DNA of 55,374 nt from Candidatus Dactylopiibacterium carminicum (GCF_014736495.1 NZ_MDUX01000022.1:1-55374); one strand, 5' to 3'; numbered from the stretch's first letter, positions 9,725 to 20,776 are shown. Program-made: numbers and translations. Notes: generated from the letters alone by a model not told the origin.

Positions 9725-10357
9725 TCAGCGTAGGCCCGCAGTGTAGTCCGCCACGGCCTTGATCTCGGCATCGGTCAGGCGGGATGCGACATCGCGCATC
9801 GCGTGCGCGGGGTCGTTCTTGCGCTCCCCCACACGGAAAGCCTTGAGCTGTGCCTCGATGTATTCGGCGTGCTGCCCGTGGATACTCGGGTACAGGGGGG
9901 GGATGCCCTTTCCGGCCGGTCCATGGCAGCCCGCACAGGATGCCAGCCCCTTGCTGGTGTCGCCCGCGCGCCAGATCTTCTGCCCCAATGCCAGGGTTTC
10001 ACGATGCTTGGCCGTTTCAGGTTTCAGCGTCTGGCTGGAGAAATATGCAGCGAGCCCGCGCATGTCCGCTTCCGAGAGTGCTGCAGTCATGCCGGCCATC
10101 ACGGCGTTGTCACGCACGGCGGGCTTGCCGTCCCAGCTCTTGAAGTCATGCAGCTGTTTGAATAGATAACCGGGGTGTTGCCCGGCCAGCGACGGGTTGA
10201 CCGCCAGGATGCTGTTGCCGTCCGCTCCGTGACAGGCGGCGCAGATACTTTCCGCCGTCAGTTTGATGCGTGCCTGGTCGGCTGGCGTCGGAGCAGTCTG
10301 TGCGAAAACAGACTGGGCAGTCAGGGCAATCAGGAGAATTGAAAAGCGCGCGATCAT
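9725..10357 (-). CDS. Diheme cytochrome c4
   Basis: A 210-residue periplasmic electron carrier with a cleavable signal peptide (MIARFSILLIALTAQSVFA, residues 1-19) and two heme c sites, CAACH and CAGCH, about 100 residues apart, in two homologous c-type domains (SLAGQHPGYL and SIHGQHAEYI are the duplicated segments). Cytochromes c4 pass electrons to terminal oxidases. The start at 10357 is preceded by AGAGGTGACA; the longer frame to 10648 overlaps engB on the other strand. It is divergent from engB. Confidence 0.93.
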   Translation of the reverse strand: MIARFSILLIALTAQSVFAQTAPTPADQARIKLTAESICAACHGADGNSILAVNPSLAGQHPGYLFKQLHDFKSWDGKPAVRDNAVMAGMTAALSEADMRGLAAYFSSQTLKPETAKHRETLALGQKIWRAGDTSKGLASCAGCHGPAGKGIPPLYPSIHGQHAEYIEAQLKAFRVGERKNDPAHAMRDVASRLTDAEIKAVADYTAGLR

Positions 10358-10439
10358 TGTCACCTCTGGGGCGTGGCGTTCTTGAATGCTGATATTGTAT
10401 ACCGCCACGCGCTTTGCGCCGTGTTCTTTCCGCTTCCCC

Positions 10440-11057
10440 ATGTCCTTGTTCCGCCACGCCCATTTCGAGATATCGATCGCCCGTCCGCAGGATCTGCCAC
10501 CGCCCTCCGCCGCCGAAATAGCTTTCGCCGGGCGCTCGAATGCAGGCAAATCCAGTGCCATCAACACACTCGTGGGGCATACGCGCCTTGCCTTCGTCAG
10601 CAAGACGCCAGGGCGTACCCAACTAATCAACATCTTCCGCATGCCCAATGGTGCTGCGCTGATGGATCTGCCCGGTTATGGCTATGCCAAGGTGCCCGAG
10701 GCAATCCGCAAGCAATGGACGAAGCTGCTGGAGGTCTATCTGACCAGTCGCAGCAGCCTGATCGGACTGGTCTTGATCATGGATTCCCGCCATCCGCTTA
10801 CACCGCTGGATCGTCAGATGCTGAACTGGTTCGCGCCCACGGGGCGTCCGGTCCATGTATTGCTGACCAAGTCGGACAAGCTCACGCGCGGCCCAGCTGC
10901 GCAGACGCTGGCCAAAATGCGCAAGGAGCTTGCTGCCTGGGGGCCGCAGGTGAGCGTGCAGCTTTTCTCCAGCCTGAAGAAGAGCGGCATGGAAGAGGTG
11001 GAGCAAGTCGTCGGGGGCTGGCTGGGCGTTCCTGCCGCAGGCGCTGGCGAGGCCTGA
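10440..11057 (+). CDS. engB: Ribosome biogenesis GTPase EngB (YihA/YsxC)
   Basis: A 205-residue small GTPase needed for assembly of the large ribosomal subunit. The G motifs are GRSNAGKSS (P loop), [10 protein letters not shown] and TKSDK. The start at 10440 ([10 protein letters not shown]) matches the family; an upstream in-frame ATG at 10386 adds 18 atypical residues in the divergent promoter region with cytochrome c4. This cytochrome c4/engB/hemB order is common in betaproteobacteria. Confidence 0.95.
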   Translation: MSLFRHAHFEISIARPQDLPPPSAAEIAFAGRSNAGKSSAINTLVGHTRLAFVSKTPGRTQLINIFRMPNGAALMDLPGYGYAKVPEAIRKQWTKLLEVYLTSRSSLIGLVLIMDSRHPLTPLDRQMLNWFAPTGRPVHVLLTKSDKLTRGPAAQTLAKMRKELAAWGPQVSVQLFSSLKKSGMEEVEQVVGGWLGVPAAGAGEA

Positions 11058-11065
11058 AAAAATGA

Positions 11066-11091
11066 CCCCGGCGCGAGGGGACACGCCGGGG
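11066..11091. other. GC-rich hairpin after engB
   Basis: An 8-bp perfect stem CCCCGGCG/CGCCGGGG with a 10-base loop starts nine bases after the engB stop. The adjoining A run (11057-11062) would give a T tract only on the minus strand, so it is not a classic terminator for engB; it may protect the mRNA 3' end. Confidence 0.45.
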
Positions 11092-11231
11092 CGAAGTTAC
11101 CTGGATGACCCGGGGGAGTTTATTCAGGCACCCGCTCAGGGAGGTGAAGCGGGAGGCAGCGGGCGCTGCCTGTAGGGTAAGAACGGAGTCGCTCGAAAAA
11201 GTTTTAGATGCGGCATGCAAAATTATGTTAA

Positions 11232-12260
<1,029 letters not shown>

Positions 12261-12261
12261 T

Positions 12262-12765
12262 TTGCGTATCCGTCCGATGCAGCCGGTGGATCTGCCGGCG
12301 GTTCATGCATTGCAGTGCAGGGCCTATCCGGCGGGTTATCACGAGTCACAGCAAACCTTGGCGAGCCATCTGGCTGCCGGGCCGGAGCTGTGTTTCGTGG
12401 CAGAGCAGGCCGGGGCGCTCGCCGGGTATGTGTTCGCGCATCCCTGGGCAGGCGACCCGCCGGCCTTGTTCGCGCAATTGCCAATGGAAAGGGCGCCGGA
12501 CCATGTCTTCCTGCATGATCTGGCCGTCTGCCCGGATTGCCGTGGCCTGTCGGTCGGTCCGCAATTGTTCGCTGCCGTCGAGTCTGCCGCCCGACATACG
12601 ACGCATGTCGAACTGCGGCTGGTGGCCGTCGGCAGGGCAAGCGGGTTCTGGGCGCGTCTGGGGTTCGGCCCGATGCAAGGCGTGTTGCCGGAGAGTTACG
12701 GCGAAGCCGTGCGGATGCGTCGAAGTTTATCCCGGATATCACCAAGCCCTGAGTTGCAGGGCTGA
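12262..12765 (+). CDS. GNAT-family N-acetyltransferase
   Basis: A 167-residue acetyl-CoA-dependent acyltransferase fold with the N-terminal RPMQPVDLPAVHALQ, a central VFLHDLAVCPDCRGLSVGPQL segment (beta4 and CoA-binding loop) and the C-terminal FWARLGFGP. Substrate unknown. The TTG at 12262 begins one base after the hemB stop, and the hemB tail supplies GAAGAGGG as ribosome-binding site, so translational coupling is likely; ATG at 12277 is the alternative. Its last 27 bases overlap the convergent nucleotidase gene. Confidence 0.82.
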   Translation: MRIRPMQPVDLPAVHALQCRAYPAGYHESQQTLASHLAAGPELCFVAEQAGALAGYVFAHPWAGDPPALFAQLPMERAPDHVFLHDLAVCPDCRGLSVGPQLFAAVESAARHTTHVELRLVAVGRASGFWARLGFGPMQGVLPESYGEAVRMRRSLSRISPSPELQG

Positions 12766-13371
12766 ACGCAGGCGGCGATCCACCCAGGCGGGTTTTCTGA
12801 GCGTGGACGAGATCCACACCGTGCGCATGCCCAGCCGGTGTGCGGGGCGCAGGTTCATCGCCGTGTCTTCGACCATGATGCAGCGGCGTGCCGGCACCTT
12901 TACGCGACGCAGCACGGCGCGAAAACCACGCAACTGCGGTTTGGCGAAATAACCCAGATCCTCGACGGCAAAGCTGCCATCCATGACGCGATCCAGCCCG
13001 GTGACGCGCAGCACTTCATCCAGGTAGCTGCGCGGGGCGTTGGAAAAGATGTACTTCCTACCCGGCAGATGGCGCAGATGGGTCAGCAACGCATGGTCGA
13101 ACACCACCATTCCCGCCAGATCGTCAAACTGATGCGTGGCTGCAAGGAAGGTGCTCGGGCGCTCGTTGTGCTTGCGCACCATGCCATTCAGCGTGGCACC
13201 GTACCGGCGCCAGTAATGCATGCGCAACGCGCCGGCCTCTTCCAGGCTCAGATCCAGACGCCGGGCCAGGTATTCGGTCATTGCACGGTTGATGTGCGGA
13301 AAGATGTGCGCGCTGGCGTTGTGCAGCGTGTTGTCCAGATCGAAGAGCCAGACGGGGGCAGCAGATTTCAC
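12739..13371 (-). CDS. HAD-superfamily pyrimidine 5'-nucleotidase
   Basis: A 210-residue haloacid dehalogenase-type phosphatase with motif I FDLDNTL (nucleophile and acid/base aspartates), motif II IFSNAP and motif [14 protein letters not shown]. The subgroup resembles pyrimidine 5'-nucleotidases (SDT1/PHM8 type) that dephosphorylate UMP or CMP; substrate is inferred from similarity only. It overlaps the macro-domain gene by four bases and is the last gene of the bioB-bioC-macro-HAD operon. Confidence 0.86.
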   Translation of the reverse strand: MKSAAPVWLFDLDNTLHNASAHIFPHINRAMTEYLARRLDLSLEEAGALRMHYWRRYGATLNGMVRKHNERPSTFLAATHQFDDLAGMVVFDHALLTHLRHLPGRKYIFSNAPRSYLDEVLRVTGLDRVMDGSFAVEDLGYFAKPQLRGFRAVLRRVKVPARRCIMVEDTAMNLRPAHRLGMRTVWISSTLRKPAWVDRRLRSALQLRAW

Positions 13372-13871
13372 AGCAGGGCCTCGTAGCGCTGTAGATCCTC
13401 ATGGCTGAAGCAGCAGAAGATCACCTCGGAGATGGCTGGGCAGGTGGGCAGTGTGGCGCGCACGGTATCCATGGCAATGCGTGCGGCCAGATCCGCCGGA
13501 AAACGGTAGGCGCCAGTAGAGATCGCAGGAAAGGCGATGCTTGCCAGGCCATGTCGCTGGGCGAGTTGCAGACTCTTTCGATAACAGGAGGCCAGTTGCG
13601 CAGGCTCGTCATGATGGCCATCCCGCCAGACCGGGCCGACGGTATGGATCACATGGCGGGCTGGCAGCTCATGACCGGCCGTGAGCTTGGCTTCGCCGGT
13701 ACAGCATCCATTCAGGGGACGGCATTCCGCCAGCAGTTGCGGACCGGCCGCGCGATGGATGGCGCCATCCACGCCTCCGCCCCCGAGCAGGCTGGTATTG
13801 GCCGCATTCACGATGGCATCCACGCTGAGTGTGGTGATGTCTGCCTGGCAGGCACGCAACAGGGTACTCAC
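13368..13871 (-). CDS. Macro-domain ADP-ribose hydrolase (YmdB-like)
   Basis: A 167-residue stand-alone macro domain. The ADP-ribose loop [26 protein letters not shown] and the second loop [11 protein letters not shown] match the O-acetyl-ADP-ribose deacetylase class (MacroD/YmdB). The family removes acetyl-ADP-ribose or mono-ADP-ribose from macromolecules in the cytosol. It overlaps bioC and the HAD gene by four bases each (ATGA junctions), so it is translationally coupled inside the biotin operon, an unusual partner for biotin genes. Confidence 0.92.
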   Translation of the reverse strand: MSTLLRACQADITTLSVDAIVNAANTSLLGGGGVDGAIHRAAGPQLLAECRPLNGCCTGEAKLTAGHELPARHVIHTVGPVWRDGHHDEPAQLASCYRKSLQLAQRHGLASIAFPAISTGAYRFPADLAARIAMDTVRATLPTCPAISEVIFCCFSHEDLQRYEALL

Positions 13872-14752
13872 GAGGAAGATACCGGGCGATGCAGCTGGAT
13901 GATGGCACGGCCATCTTCGATCTGGCGTGGCGCTGCGCGCCAGGCATGGCCGAACACCAGTTCTACGGTCAGCGACAGCTTCCCATCCTGGCGGAGCGTT
14001 TCAGCGGTTTCGCGTGCGGCCTGCCAGCGCGCGCGTCTTCCAAGACCGTGAGGACGATCCGCGCGGGCATTGCCGGCGCTGGCCGTGCGCAACTCACGCA
14101 GCAGGCTGTCGAAGTCCGGATAGGTGAGGGTGATGCGTTGCATGTCCATCACCGGGGCAGCGAAACCGGCGTGCACCAGATCGTCGCCCAGATCGTGCAT
14201 GTCGATGAAACGGTGCAGGGAATGCTCAGGCAGGACGGTACGCAGCTCGGCGAGGGTGTCTGGCCCGAGCGTGGCGAACATCAGCAGGCCATCGGTACGC
14301 AACACCCGATGCATTTCGCGGAAAGCCGGTTTCGGATCGGGCAACCAGTGCAGCAGCAGGTTGCTCCAGACCATGTCGACACTGCCGGTGGCGAGCGGCA
14401 GCTGCGAGGCATCGGCGCAGATCAGTCGCGGAGTGATTTCGCGGCGGAACAGGCGGCCCAGCAACCCTCCGGCGCGCGGGGCAAGGTGCAGCAAGGGCAG
14501 GGAAACGTCCAGCCCGAGGCGTTCGGCCTGGGGGTAATGCTGTGCCAGCAGCGGCAGATCGGCGCCGTGACCACAGCCGAGATCCAGAATGCGCGAGGGC
14601 GTGTGGCGGATGTAGTCCAGTCGTTCAGCCATGCGGCTGGCTGCCTCGCGGGCGAGGAAATCCTGCCGGGCCAGACCGGCCGCCTTCGCCTCGAAGGCCC
14701 GGCGTACATGCCGTGGCTCCAGGGCGAAGGGAGGCAGGGGGTTGTCAGCCAT
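13868..14752 (-). CDS. bioC: Malonyl-ACP O-methyltransferase
   Basis: A 294-residue class I SAM-dependent methyltransferase with motif [14 protein letters not shown] and the [11 protein letters not shown] stretch typical of BioC. It methylates the free carboxyl of malonyl-ACP so that fatty acid synthase can build pimeloyl-ACP for biotin. The ATG at 14752 overlaps the bioB stop (ATGA), which selects it over the longer frame to 14869. No bioH-type esterase or bioFAD gene is in the window. Confidence 0.93.
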   Translation of the reverse strand: MADNPLPPFALEPRHVRRAFEAKAAGLARQDFLAREAASRMAERLDYIRHTPSRILDLGCGHGADLPLLAQHYPQAERLGLDVSLPLLHLAPRAGGLLGRLFRREITPRLICADASQLPLATGSVDMVWSNLLLHWLPDPKPAFREMHRVLRTDGLLMFATLGPDTLAELRTVLPEHSLHRFIDMHDLGDDLVHAGFAAPVMDMQRITLTYPDFDSLLRELRTASAGNARADRPHGLGRRARWQAARETAETLRQDGKLSLTVELVFGHAWRAAPRQIEDGRAIIQLHRPVSSS

Positions 14753-15717
14753 CACATCGCGCGCAGGCCGAGGCGGGCGAACAGCTGATCGTCGCGCGAG
14801 TTGTCGGCGTTGTCCGTGGTCAGCAGGCGTTCGCCGTAGAAGATCGAGTTTGCGCCGGCGAGGTAGCACAGCGCCTGGGTTTCATCGCTCATCTGCTCAC
14901 GGCCGGCCGACAGGCGTACATAGCTTCGCGGCATGGTGATGCGGGCCACGGCGATGGTGCGGACGAATTCGAGCGGGTCCAGCGCTGGCACTTTCTCCAG
15001 TGGCGTGCCCTCGATACGCACCAGGCTGTTGATGGGCACGGATTCGGGGGCTGGGTCGAGATTCGCCAACTGGGCGATCAGCACCGCACGCACCCGGCGC
15101 GATTCACCCATGCCGACGATGCCGCCTGCGCACACCTTGATGCCTTGCCGGCGGACCTTGCCGATGGTTTCCAGGCGGTCGTCCAGCGTATGGGTGGAGA
15201 CGATCTGGCCGTAGAACTCGCGTGCGGTGTCCAGATTGTGGTTGTAGTAGTCCAGGCCGGCTTCCTTGAGTCGCTCGGCCTGACCATCCTTGAGCATGCC
15301 CAGGGTGACGCAGGTCTCCAGACCCAGCTTCTTCACCTCGCGCACCATCTCCAGTACGGGCTCCAGATCTTTCTCCTTGGGGCTGCGCCAGGCTGCGCCC
15401 ATGCAGAAGCGGGTTGCCCCCTTGGTTTTCGCCGCCTGGGCCATGTCCAGCACCTGCTCGAGGCTCATCAAAGGCTTGGACTCCAGGCCGGTCTTGTAGC
15501 GCTTGGATTGAGAGCAGTAGCTGCAGTCTTCCGAGCAGCCTCCCGTCTTGATGGACAGCAGCGTCGAGCGCTGGATGGCATTGGCATCAAAATGCGCGCG
15601 GTGAACCTGCTGCGCGCGGAAGATCAGATCGTTGAAGGGCAGGGCGAAGAGGGCTTCGACGGCTTCGGTACTCCAGCGCGCGGCAGCCGCGTGCTCGGTA
15701 GTGGCACAAGTGTTCAT
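14752..15717 (-). CDS. bioB: Biotin synthase
   Basis: A 321-residue radical SAM enzyme that inserts sulfur into dethiobiotin. The radical-SAM cluster motif is CSEDCSYC, followed by the YYNHNLDT and [15 protein letters not shown] segments and the Arg of VRLSAGRE that ligates the auxiliary [2Fe-2S] cluster. Start MNTCATTEH at 15717 is 52 bases from the divergent comF; longer upstream frame is spurious. It heads the operon bioB-bioC-macro-HAD. Confidence 0.97.
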   Translation of the reverse strand: MNTCATTEHAAAARWSTEAVEALFALPFNDLIFRAQQVHRAHFDANAIQRSTLLSIKTGGCSEDCSYCSQSKRYKTGLESKPLMSLEQVLDMAQAAKTKGATRFCMGAAWRSPKEKDLEPVLEMVREVKKLGLETCVTLGMLKDGQAERLKEAGLDYYNHNLDTAREFYGQIVSTHTLDDRLETIGKVRRQGIKVCAGGIVGMGESRRVRAVLIAQLANLDPAPESVPINSLVRIEGTPLEKVPALDPLEFVRTIAVARITMPRSYVRLSAGREQMSDETQALCYLAGANSIFYGERLLTTDNADNSRDDQLFARLGLRAM

Positions 15718-15769
15718 GGGGTGTCGGGGGTGATGGACAGAGTGCGCTGAGCGCGCGCAATGATCGGAA

Positions 15770-16492
15770 ATGGAGGAAGGCTTGTCAAACCACCTGGGCC
15801 GCTGGCTGCATACGGGGCTGAATGTGCTCTGGCCACATAGCTGCTGGATGTGTGGTGAAAGCTCCAGGCACGAAGCCCTCTGTGCTGCTTGCGATGCGGA
15901 GCTGCCACGTGCGCTGGGGGCGTTGTGCCGGTGCTGCGGCCTGCCCGTGCCCGGTGAGGGTTTGTGCGGACGCTGCCTGCGTCGCCCGCCGGCATTCGAC
16001 GCCACACACGCGCCGCTGGTGTATGCCGGCGCTGTGCGTGCGATGGTCCTGGCGCTCAAGCATGGTCGGGGTTTCGCCTTGGTGGACTGGTTCGCGCAGG
16101 CATTGCTGTGCAGCTTGCCCGAGCCACAGGCTGACTGTGTGCTGCCGATGCCTTTGCATCCGGCGCGTCTCGCCAGCCGCGGGTTCAACCAGGCGGCGGA
16201 GCTGGCGCGACGGTATGCGCGCGGTGTCGGCTTGCCGTGCCGTTTGCAGGATGTGGTGCGCAGGGTCGATACACCGAAGCTGGCCGGCTTGCGCCAGCAG
16301 GAAAGAAAGCGCGCCGTGCGCGGGAGCTTCGTGTGCCGGCAGGATTTCAGCGGACAACGGATCATCGTCGTCGATGACGTGATGACCAGTGGTGCCACGT
16401 TGGCTGAACTGGCGGCCACGCTGAAGGCCAGTGGTGCGAGTGCGGTGACCAATCTGGTGGTGGCGCGAACCTTGCGGTTGCCATCACGCTGA
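15770..16492 (+). CDS. comF: ComF-family phosphoribosyltransferase-like protein
   Basis: A 240-residue protein with an N-terminal double zinc-finger-like region (CWMC, CAAC, CRCC, CGRC at about residues 25-68) and a C-terminal PRTase-type domain with the PRPP loop [11 protein letters not shown]. ComF/GntX proteins are linked to DNA uptake in naturally transformable bacteria; the pil genes in this window fit but do not prove competence. It is divergent from bioB. Confidence 0.92.
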   Translation: MEEGLSNHLGRWLHTGLNVLWPHSCWMCGESSRHEALCAACDAELPRALGALCRCCGLPVPGEGLCGRCLRRPPAFDATHAPLVYAGAVRAMVLALKHGRGFALVDWFAQALLCSLPEPQADCVLPMPLHPARLASRGFNQAAELARRYARGVGLPCRLQDVVRRVDTPKLAGLRQQERKRAVRGSFVCRQDFSGQRIIVVDDVMTSGATLAELAATLKASGASAVTNLVVARTLRLPSR

Positions 16493-16559
16493 ACCTGCAC
16501 GGGGGTTCTAGCCGGAGCGCCGCCATCGCGGATAATCCGTCCTTTATTTCGAGGTATGG

Positions 16560-17288
16560 GTGTCGATGTCCGTTGTCTTTGAACCCGGGCCGGATCGGCT
16601 GAGCGAATTCCTGGCCGGCGTGCGCGCCGAAGCGCCGCTACTGCTGGGCGTGGTGCCGTTCGGCCTGATTTATGGCGTGATGGGGCTAAGTGCCGGCATG
16701 CCGGGTTGGGCCGTGGTGCTCAGCTCTTCGCTGATCTTCGGTGGCTCTTCGCAGATCGTGTTTGCCCAGCTGTGGGGCGCAGCAACGCCTGGGGCCGTTA
16801 CTGTGGGGACGGTAGGGGTGGTGAATCTGCGTCACGCGCTCTACAGCGCGGCAATCGCCCGGTATCTGAAAGATCTGCCCTGGCGCTGGAAGCTGTTGCT
16901 GGCCTATCTGCTGACTGATGAGGCCTTCGTCGCGGCGATGCCGCGCTTTCGGGATGGTCCGACGAGTGCCGCGCGGCACTGGTTTCTGTTCGGAACGGGC
17001 ATCACGCTCTGGGCCGTCTGGCAGCTGGCCACGCTGGGCGGCGTGTTGATCGGCGCGGCGATTCCGCCGGGCTGGTCGCTGGATTTCTCCGTAGCCCTGA
17101 CCTTCATCGCCCTGTTGGTGCTTTCGGTTTCACGGCGCAGCGAATTGCTGGCCGCCTTCATCGCTGCGGGGGTGGCACTGGCCGCCTTCGGCCTGCCGCA
17201 CAAATTGTGGATCCTGCTGGCCGCCGGGGCAGGCATGCTGGCCGGGGTGTTGCTGCGGCGTTTCGACAGGGGTTCCGCCCATGAGTGA
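16560..17288 (+). CDS. azlC: AzlC-family branched-chain amino acid exporter, large subunit
   Basis: A 242-residue membrane protein with about six hydrophobic segments and the family motif [14 protein letters not shown] near the N-terminus and [10 protein letters not shown] further on. With AzlD it exports branched-chain amino acids or analogues (as BrnFE/YgaZH). The start is either GTG at 16560, six bases after GAGG, or ATG at 16566. It overlaps azlD by eight bases. Confidence 0.92.
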   Translation: MSMSVVFEPGPDRLSEFLAGVRAEAPLLLGVVPFGLIYGVMGLSAGMPGWAVVLSSSLIFGGSSQIVFAQLWGAATPGAVTVGTVGVVNLRHALYSAAIARYLKDLPWRWKLLLAYLLTDEAFVAAMPRFRDGPTSAARHWFLFGTGITLWAVWQLATLGGVLIGAAIPPGWSLDFSVALTFIALLVLSVSRRSELLAAFIAAGVALAAFGLPHKLWILLAAGAGMLAGVLLRRFDRGSAHE

Positions 17289-17604
17289 ATGGCGCATCGT
17301 GCTGGCCATGGCGGCCTGCGGTTTGATCACCTTCCTGATCCGGCTTTCCTTCATCGCCGGGGCGCGCTGGTTACCCAACAATCCGCGTTTTCAGGCCTTG
17401 CTGCGTTATGTGCCGCCGGCCGTGCTGGCGGCCTTGATCGCGCCGGAACTGTTCATGCGTGAGGGCGAATTCGCCCTGGGGCTGGACAATCTGCGCCTGT
17501 TTGCGGGGCTGGCGGCCATCGCGGTGGCTGTGTATCTGCGCAACGTGCTGGCGACGATTGCGGCAGGCATGCTGGTGCTTTGGCTGCTGCAGTGGCTGGT
17601 GTGA
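17281..17604 (+). CDS. azlD: AzlD-family branched-chain amino acid exporter, small subunit
   Basis: A 107-residue membrane protein with four hydrophobic segments and the family signature TFLIRLSFI plus LRYVPPAVLAALIAPE. It is the obligate small partner of AzlC. The start codon lies within the 3' end of azlC (8-base overlap), indicating translational coupling. Confidence 0.92.
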   Translation: MSEWRIVLAMAACGLITFLIRLSFIAGARWLPNNPRFQALLRYVPPAVLAALIAPELFMREGEFALGLDNLRLFAGLAAIAVAVYLRNVLATIAAGMLVLWLLQWLV

Positions 17605-17628
17605 ATTCGCGTGCAGGCCTGCCAGAAC

Positions 17629-17868
17629 TCAATGACCGGCGAGGGCGGCAGACCCATCCTCGCGCTGGTTCTGCAGCTGTTCGGCTGTGTTTGTCGACAG
17701 CCCCTCCAGGCGCCATTGCCTGCCATCCCTTTCTTCCAGGATCGGATAGACGAACGGGGCATTGCCTTTGAGGTGCAGCACGCCCTGATGGGAAGTGATC
17801 GGTGTGGCGGCACAGGCGCTCAGCGCGAGACAGCAGACGAGGCCGGTGAGGCGGGTACGCAGCGACAT
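17629..17868 (-). CDS. Small putative lipoprotein
   Basis: A 79-residue protein with a lipoprotein signal (MSLRTRLTGLVCCLALSAC, lipobox LSAC with Cys19). The mature part (about 60 residues: VLHLKGNAPFVYPILEERDGRQWRLEGL) looks like a short beta-strand module. I do not recognise a named family. It is convergent with azlD and lies just after the large secreted protein on the same strand. Confidence 0.65.
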   Translation of the reverse strand: MSLRTRLTGLVCCLALSACAATPITSHQGVLHLKGNAPFVYPILEERDGRQWRLEGLSTNTAEQLQNQREDGSAALAGH

Positions 17869-17890
17869 GTCGTTCCTCCTTTCACGCCAC

Positions 17891-19639
17891 TCAATTGACG
17901 ACTACAGTCAGCACGGTGTTCGCCGGGATGCTCACCGTACGGCTGAAAGTGCTGCCGCTGGCGCTGTAGCTCTGAGCTGCATGGGCATAGGCCTTGAGGC
18001 TGTTTGGCAGCGAGGACAGCTTGCGATCACTGGCGTAGTCCGGTCCGTTCAGCGCGGGCACCGTGTAGCTGTTGCCATTGACCGAGACGGAGCGCGCCGG
18101 ATAGCCGAAGCCGGTCGGCAGGAGGCTGCTGTCGAGCAATGCGATGCTCGCTCCCCAGCGCGGCAGGCTGGAGAGAAAACCTGCGCTGCTGTCGGAGGCC
18201 GCGATCGATTTTTCCAGCGCCGTGAGGCTGTCGGTGTTGTCGCTCTGCAGCAGCGTCTTGTAGAAGCCCACGCCGTACTGCCGCAACAGGTAGGCGCCGT
18301 AGGCCGCGCCGATGTTGTAGCTGAAGCAGGTGCTGGAATTGGCATCGTATACGTTCAGGCTGCAGTTGTTGATGCCTGCTGCCAGCCAGCCTGGGATCCG
18401 GGAATCCCGGATGTCGTTGAAACTGGTGATGATCAGCGGGTTGAGCAGATCCTCCATCATCATCGCGCTGGCTTCTTCCAGCCAGGTATCGAATCCGTAA
18501 CTCGATCCCTTCAAAACCTCACGTTGATAGAAGTTGATCATGTGGGTGAACTCATGGGCGAGTGTGCTGACCATGATGTCCTGATACATCGTGGCGGCGC
18601 TGGCAAGGCTTTGCGCGTCGATGAAGAACACCAGGGCTTCGTTGCTGTTGCCCATGCCGCTGGTGGTCTTCAGAAAATTGTTCGCCGCATAGAAGTAGCC
18701 CAGCACGCTGCTGGCCGTGTTGTCGTTTGTGAAATTGGTGACGACGATGTGGATATCCTGGCTGCTGCTGATCAGGTTGGCGTTGCCCGTCGTACCCCAG
18801 GGCTGTCCGGCTACGCTGGTAGCGAGGTCGAAGATGCCGGTGCCGGAATTGGCGAACTCGCTACTGACGAGATCCACCAGTGTCTGGGTGACCTTGTTGC
18901 TGGCACCCGTGGCGGTCCAGGCACTGTTCTGTACCCAGACGTTAAGGTTCTGGCCGTTGCTGAGTCCGGCTTGTTGGCGCAGGACCGTGCTGAGGGTGGT
19001 GCCGGTGACGGCGTCGTACCAGCTGCGCGTGCTGCTGCCGACGGTATAGCTAGCCTGGATGTTGCTGCTGACCGACGCTGAAAGTTGCTGCGCGCCGTTG
19101 GTCAAGCCAGAGGCAACGAAAGGCTTGCTGGCCTCCATGGCTTCACGCAATTGTGCGGCGTCTGTGCCGCCGCCGTGACTGACGTTGGCGGTGGCGCTGA
19201 GGGTGCCCGTTTTCGCCGTGCTGGAAAGGTTCGTCCAGATCAGCGTGACGGTCTTGCCGCTGACGCCGCTGAGCGTGAACGTGCCCTGTCTGGCCGAGGT
19301 GCTGCTGCCGGAACTCCAGATACCGATTCCGCTGCCGCTGTATTCGGTGGCACTCGCGGCGGCGCAGTTGCTGCCCGAGCAGGCCACGGACAGCAGGCCG
19401 CTGGTTGCGCTGGAGCTTGCCGTGCTGGCCGAACTGCCGGCACTCGACGAACTCAGGCTGCTGGTAGCTGAACTTGTCGAGCTCGATGAGGCGCCCGCAC
19501 TTGAGCTGCTGCTGCTGTAACTGTTGGCCTGGGTACCGCTGTCGGTGCTGTCGCCGCCTCCGCCTCCGCAGCCTGCAATCAACAGTACCAGTGCTGCCGA
19601 CAGGTAACCCAATGGTTTTCCGGATACGGAACGGAACAT
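17891..19639 (-). CDS. Secreted Ser-rich lipoprotein with an M30 (hyicolysin)-like zinc peptidase domain
   Basis: A 582-residue protein. The start at 19639 (MFRSVSGK) has GGGAGAGATCG upstream and gives a lipoprotein signal ending LIAGC, followed by a poly-Gly stretch and a long Ser-rich linker (about residues 30-85). The catalytic domain has HEFTH (about 362-366) and a downstream glutamate in WLEEA (about 388-389), the gluzincin pattern of family M30. It would act at the cell surface or in the periplasm. The C-terminal ~100 residues after the domain resemble a beta-rich appendage. Neighbours do not reveal a substrate. Confidence 0.78.
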   Translation of the reverse strand: MFRSVSGKPLGYLSAALVLLIAGCGGGGGDSTDSGTQANSYSSSSSSAGASSSSTSSATSSLSSSSAGSSASTASSSATSGLLSVACSGSNCAAASATEYSGSGIGIWSSGSSTSARQGTFTLSGVSGKTVTLIWTNLSSTAKTGTLSATANVSHGGGTDAAQLREAMEASKPFVASGLTNGAQQLSASVSSNIQASYTVGSSTRSWYDAVTGTTLSTVLRQQAGLSNGQNLNVWVQNSAWTATGASNKVTQTLVDLVSSEFANSGTGIFDLATSVAGQPWGTTGNANLISSSQDIHIVVTNFTNDNTASSVLGYFYAANNFLKTTSGMGNSNEALVFFIDAQSLASAATMYQDIMVSTLAHEFTHMINFYQREVLKGSSYGFDTWLEEASAMMMEDLLNPLIITSFNDIRDSRIPGWLAAGINNCSLNVYDANSSTCFSYNIGAAYGAYLLRQYGVGFYKTLLQSDNTDSLTALEKSIAASDSSAGFLSSLPRWGASIALLDSSLLPTGFGYPARSVSVNGNSYTVPALNGPDYASDRKLSSLPNSLKAYAHAAQSYSASGSTFSRTVSIPANTVLTVVVN

Positions 19640-19807
19640 CGATCTCTCCCAAGAAAGCCGAGCATGAACGTGCGTCAGCTTGCGGGATTCTTGCACGCAC
19701 GGATGTTAATTCCGTTTGATCGATGTAAACCTCTGCTATGAAGGCGCCGGCGCAAGGGCCTCCAGCCATGTCGGCATGCAGCCGCGCGCTGGAAGACCCC
19801 GGTGGTG

Positions 19808-20776
19808 TCACATGCGGCTGGTCATCAGGGTGACCAGCAGATCACGCGTGGCGGGATCTTGCATGTAGGGGCGGTAGACCGCTGCAGCGCGCGAGAGCAG
19901 TACGCCACTGTTGCCGTATTCCACGAACTTCACGCCTTCTTTCTCCAGACGCGTGCGCGCTTTTGCCATGCGATCCGTCCAGGTCTTGCGGTTGGCTGCG
20001 GCCGATTCTCGGCCCGCCGCCTTCAGGGCTTCGCGCTGGGTGACTGGCAGCTTGTCGAACCAGGACTTGGTCACGACGAGGGCTTCGAACTGCACGATGT
20101 GGTTGTTGTTCAGGTAGTAGTACGGTGCGCGCTTGTAGTGGCCTTCTGTTTCGTAGGAAAGCAGATCGTTTTCGGCTGCGTCGATCTGGCCTTGGTCGAA
20201 GGAGCTGTTGACCTGCTCGTAATCGATTTTCTGCGGCACGCCACCCAGGGATTCGACCAGTGAGGAAAGATCCTTGCGGGAGGGGATGCGGATCTTCACG
20301 TTCTGCAAGGCAGATACCGAATCGAGTTTCTTGCGCGAATACATGGTGCGCGTGGCACCGTCATACCAGCCCAGCACTACCAGTCCGTTGGCGGCCATCT
20401 GGGCTTCCATCTGCTGGCCGATCTCGCCGTCGAGCATCGAGAACATCTGGCGGGAGTTGGCGAGGATGTAGGGCAGGTTCATGACCCGTGCCATGGGGGC
20501 GACACGGCCGACGGCGCTGCTGGTCATCACCGCCACGCGGATTTCTTCCTTGCGCAGCGCTTCGTACAGTGCGGTCTGGTTGCGGCCCACGGCCACCGGC
20601 AGCACGGTGTCGGGGGCAGAGCCGGTGATGCTGCGCATGCGCTCCAGGAAAGCCCGCAAGGAAACCGTACTCGGGTGGTCCGCTTCCTGTGGCGACCAGG
20701 CTGCCGGGCCGGCCGCGAATGCAGGGGCGCACAGCAGCATGGCCAGCGCCAGCAGGAAACGATGGACGAGGGACAT
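19808..20776 (-). CDS. TRAP-type C4-dicarboxylate-like substrate-binding protein (DctP family), orphan
   Basis: A 322-residue periplasmic protein with signal peptide (about residues 1-22, cleaved after AFA). It keeps the DctP pattern: LQNVKIRIPSRKD with the substrate-carboxylate arginine, and DQGQIDAAENDLLSYE. No DctQ or DctM membrane gene is next to it. It is on the same strand as, and 117 bases downstream of, the LacI-sensor/chemoreceptor gene. A role as a sensory binding protein is possible but inferred. Confidence 0.85.
   Translation of the reverse strand: MSLVHRFLLALAMLLCAPAFAAGPAAWSPQEADHPSTVSLRAFLERMRSITGSAPDTVLPVAVGRNQTALYEALRKEEIRVAVMTSSAVGRVAPMARVMNLPYILANSRQMFSMLDGEIGQQMEAQMAANGLVVLGWYDGATRTMYSRKKLDSVSALQNVKIRIPSRKDLSSLVESLGGVPQKIDYEQVNSSFDQGQIDAAENDLLSYETEGHYKRAPYYYLNNNHIVQFEALVVTKSWFDKLPVTQREALKAAGRESAAANRKTWTDRMAKARTRLEKEGVKFVEYGNSGVLLSRAAAVYRPYMQDPATRDLLVTLMTSRM

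Noticed and set aside
11066..11091. Hairpin after engB as a rho-independent terminator
   Set aside because: The T tract is on the wrong side for plus-strand transcription, so I list it only as a hairpin.
13889..14788. Plus-strand frame of 299 codons over bioC
   Set aside because: Shadow frame; bioC has SAM-binding motif and overlapping start/stop with bioB.
17795..19081. Plus-strand frame of 428 codons over the M30-like gene
   Set aside because: Low-complexity Val/Ala/Gly/Asp composition and no motif; the opposite strand encodes a lipoprotein signal and HExxH domain.
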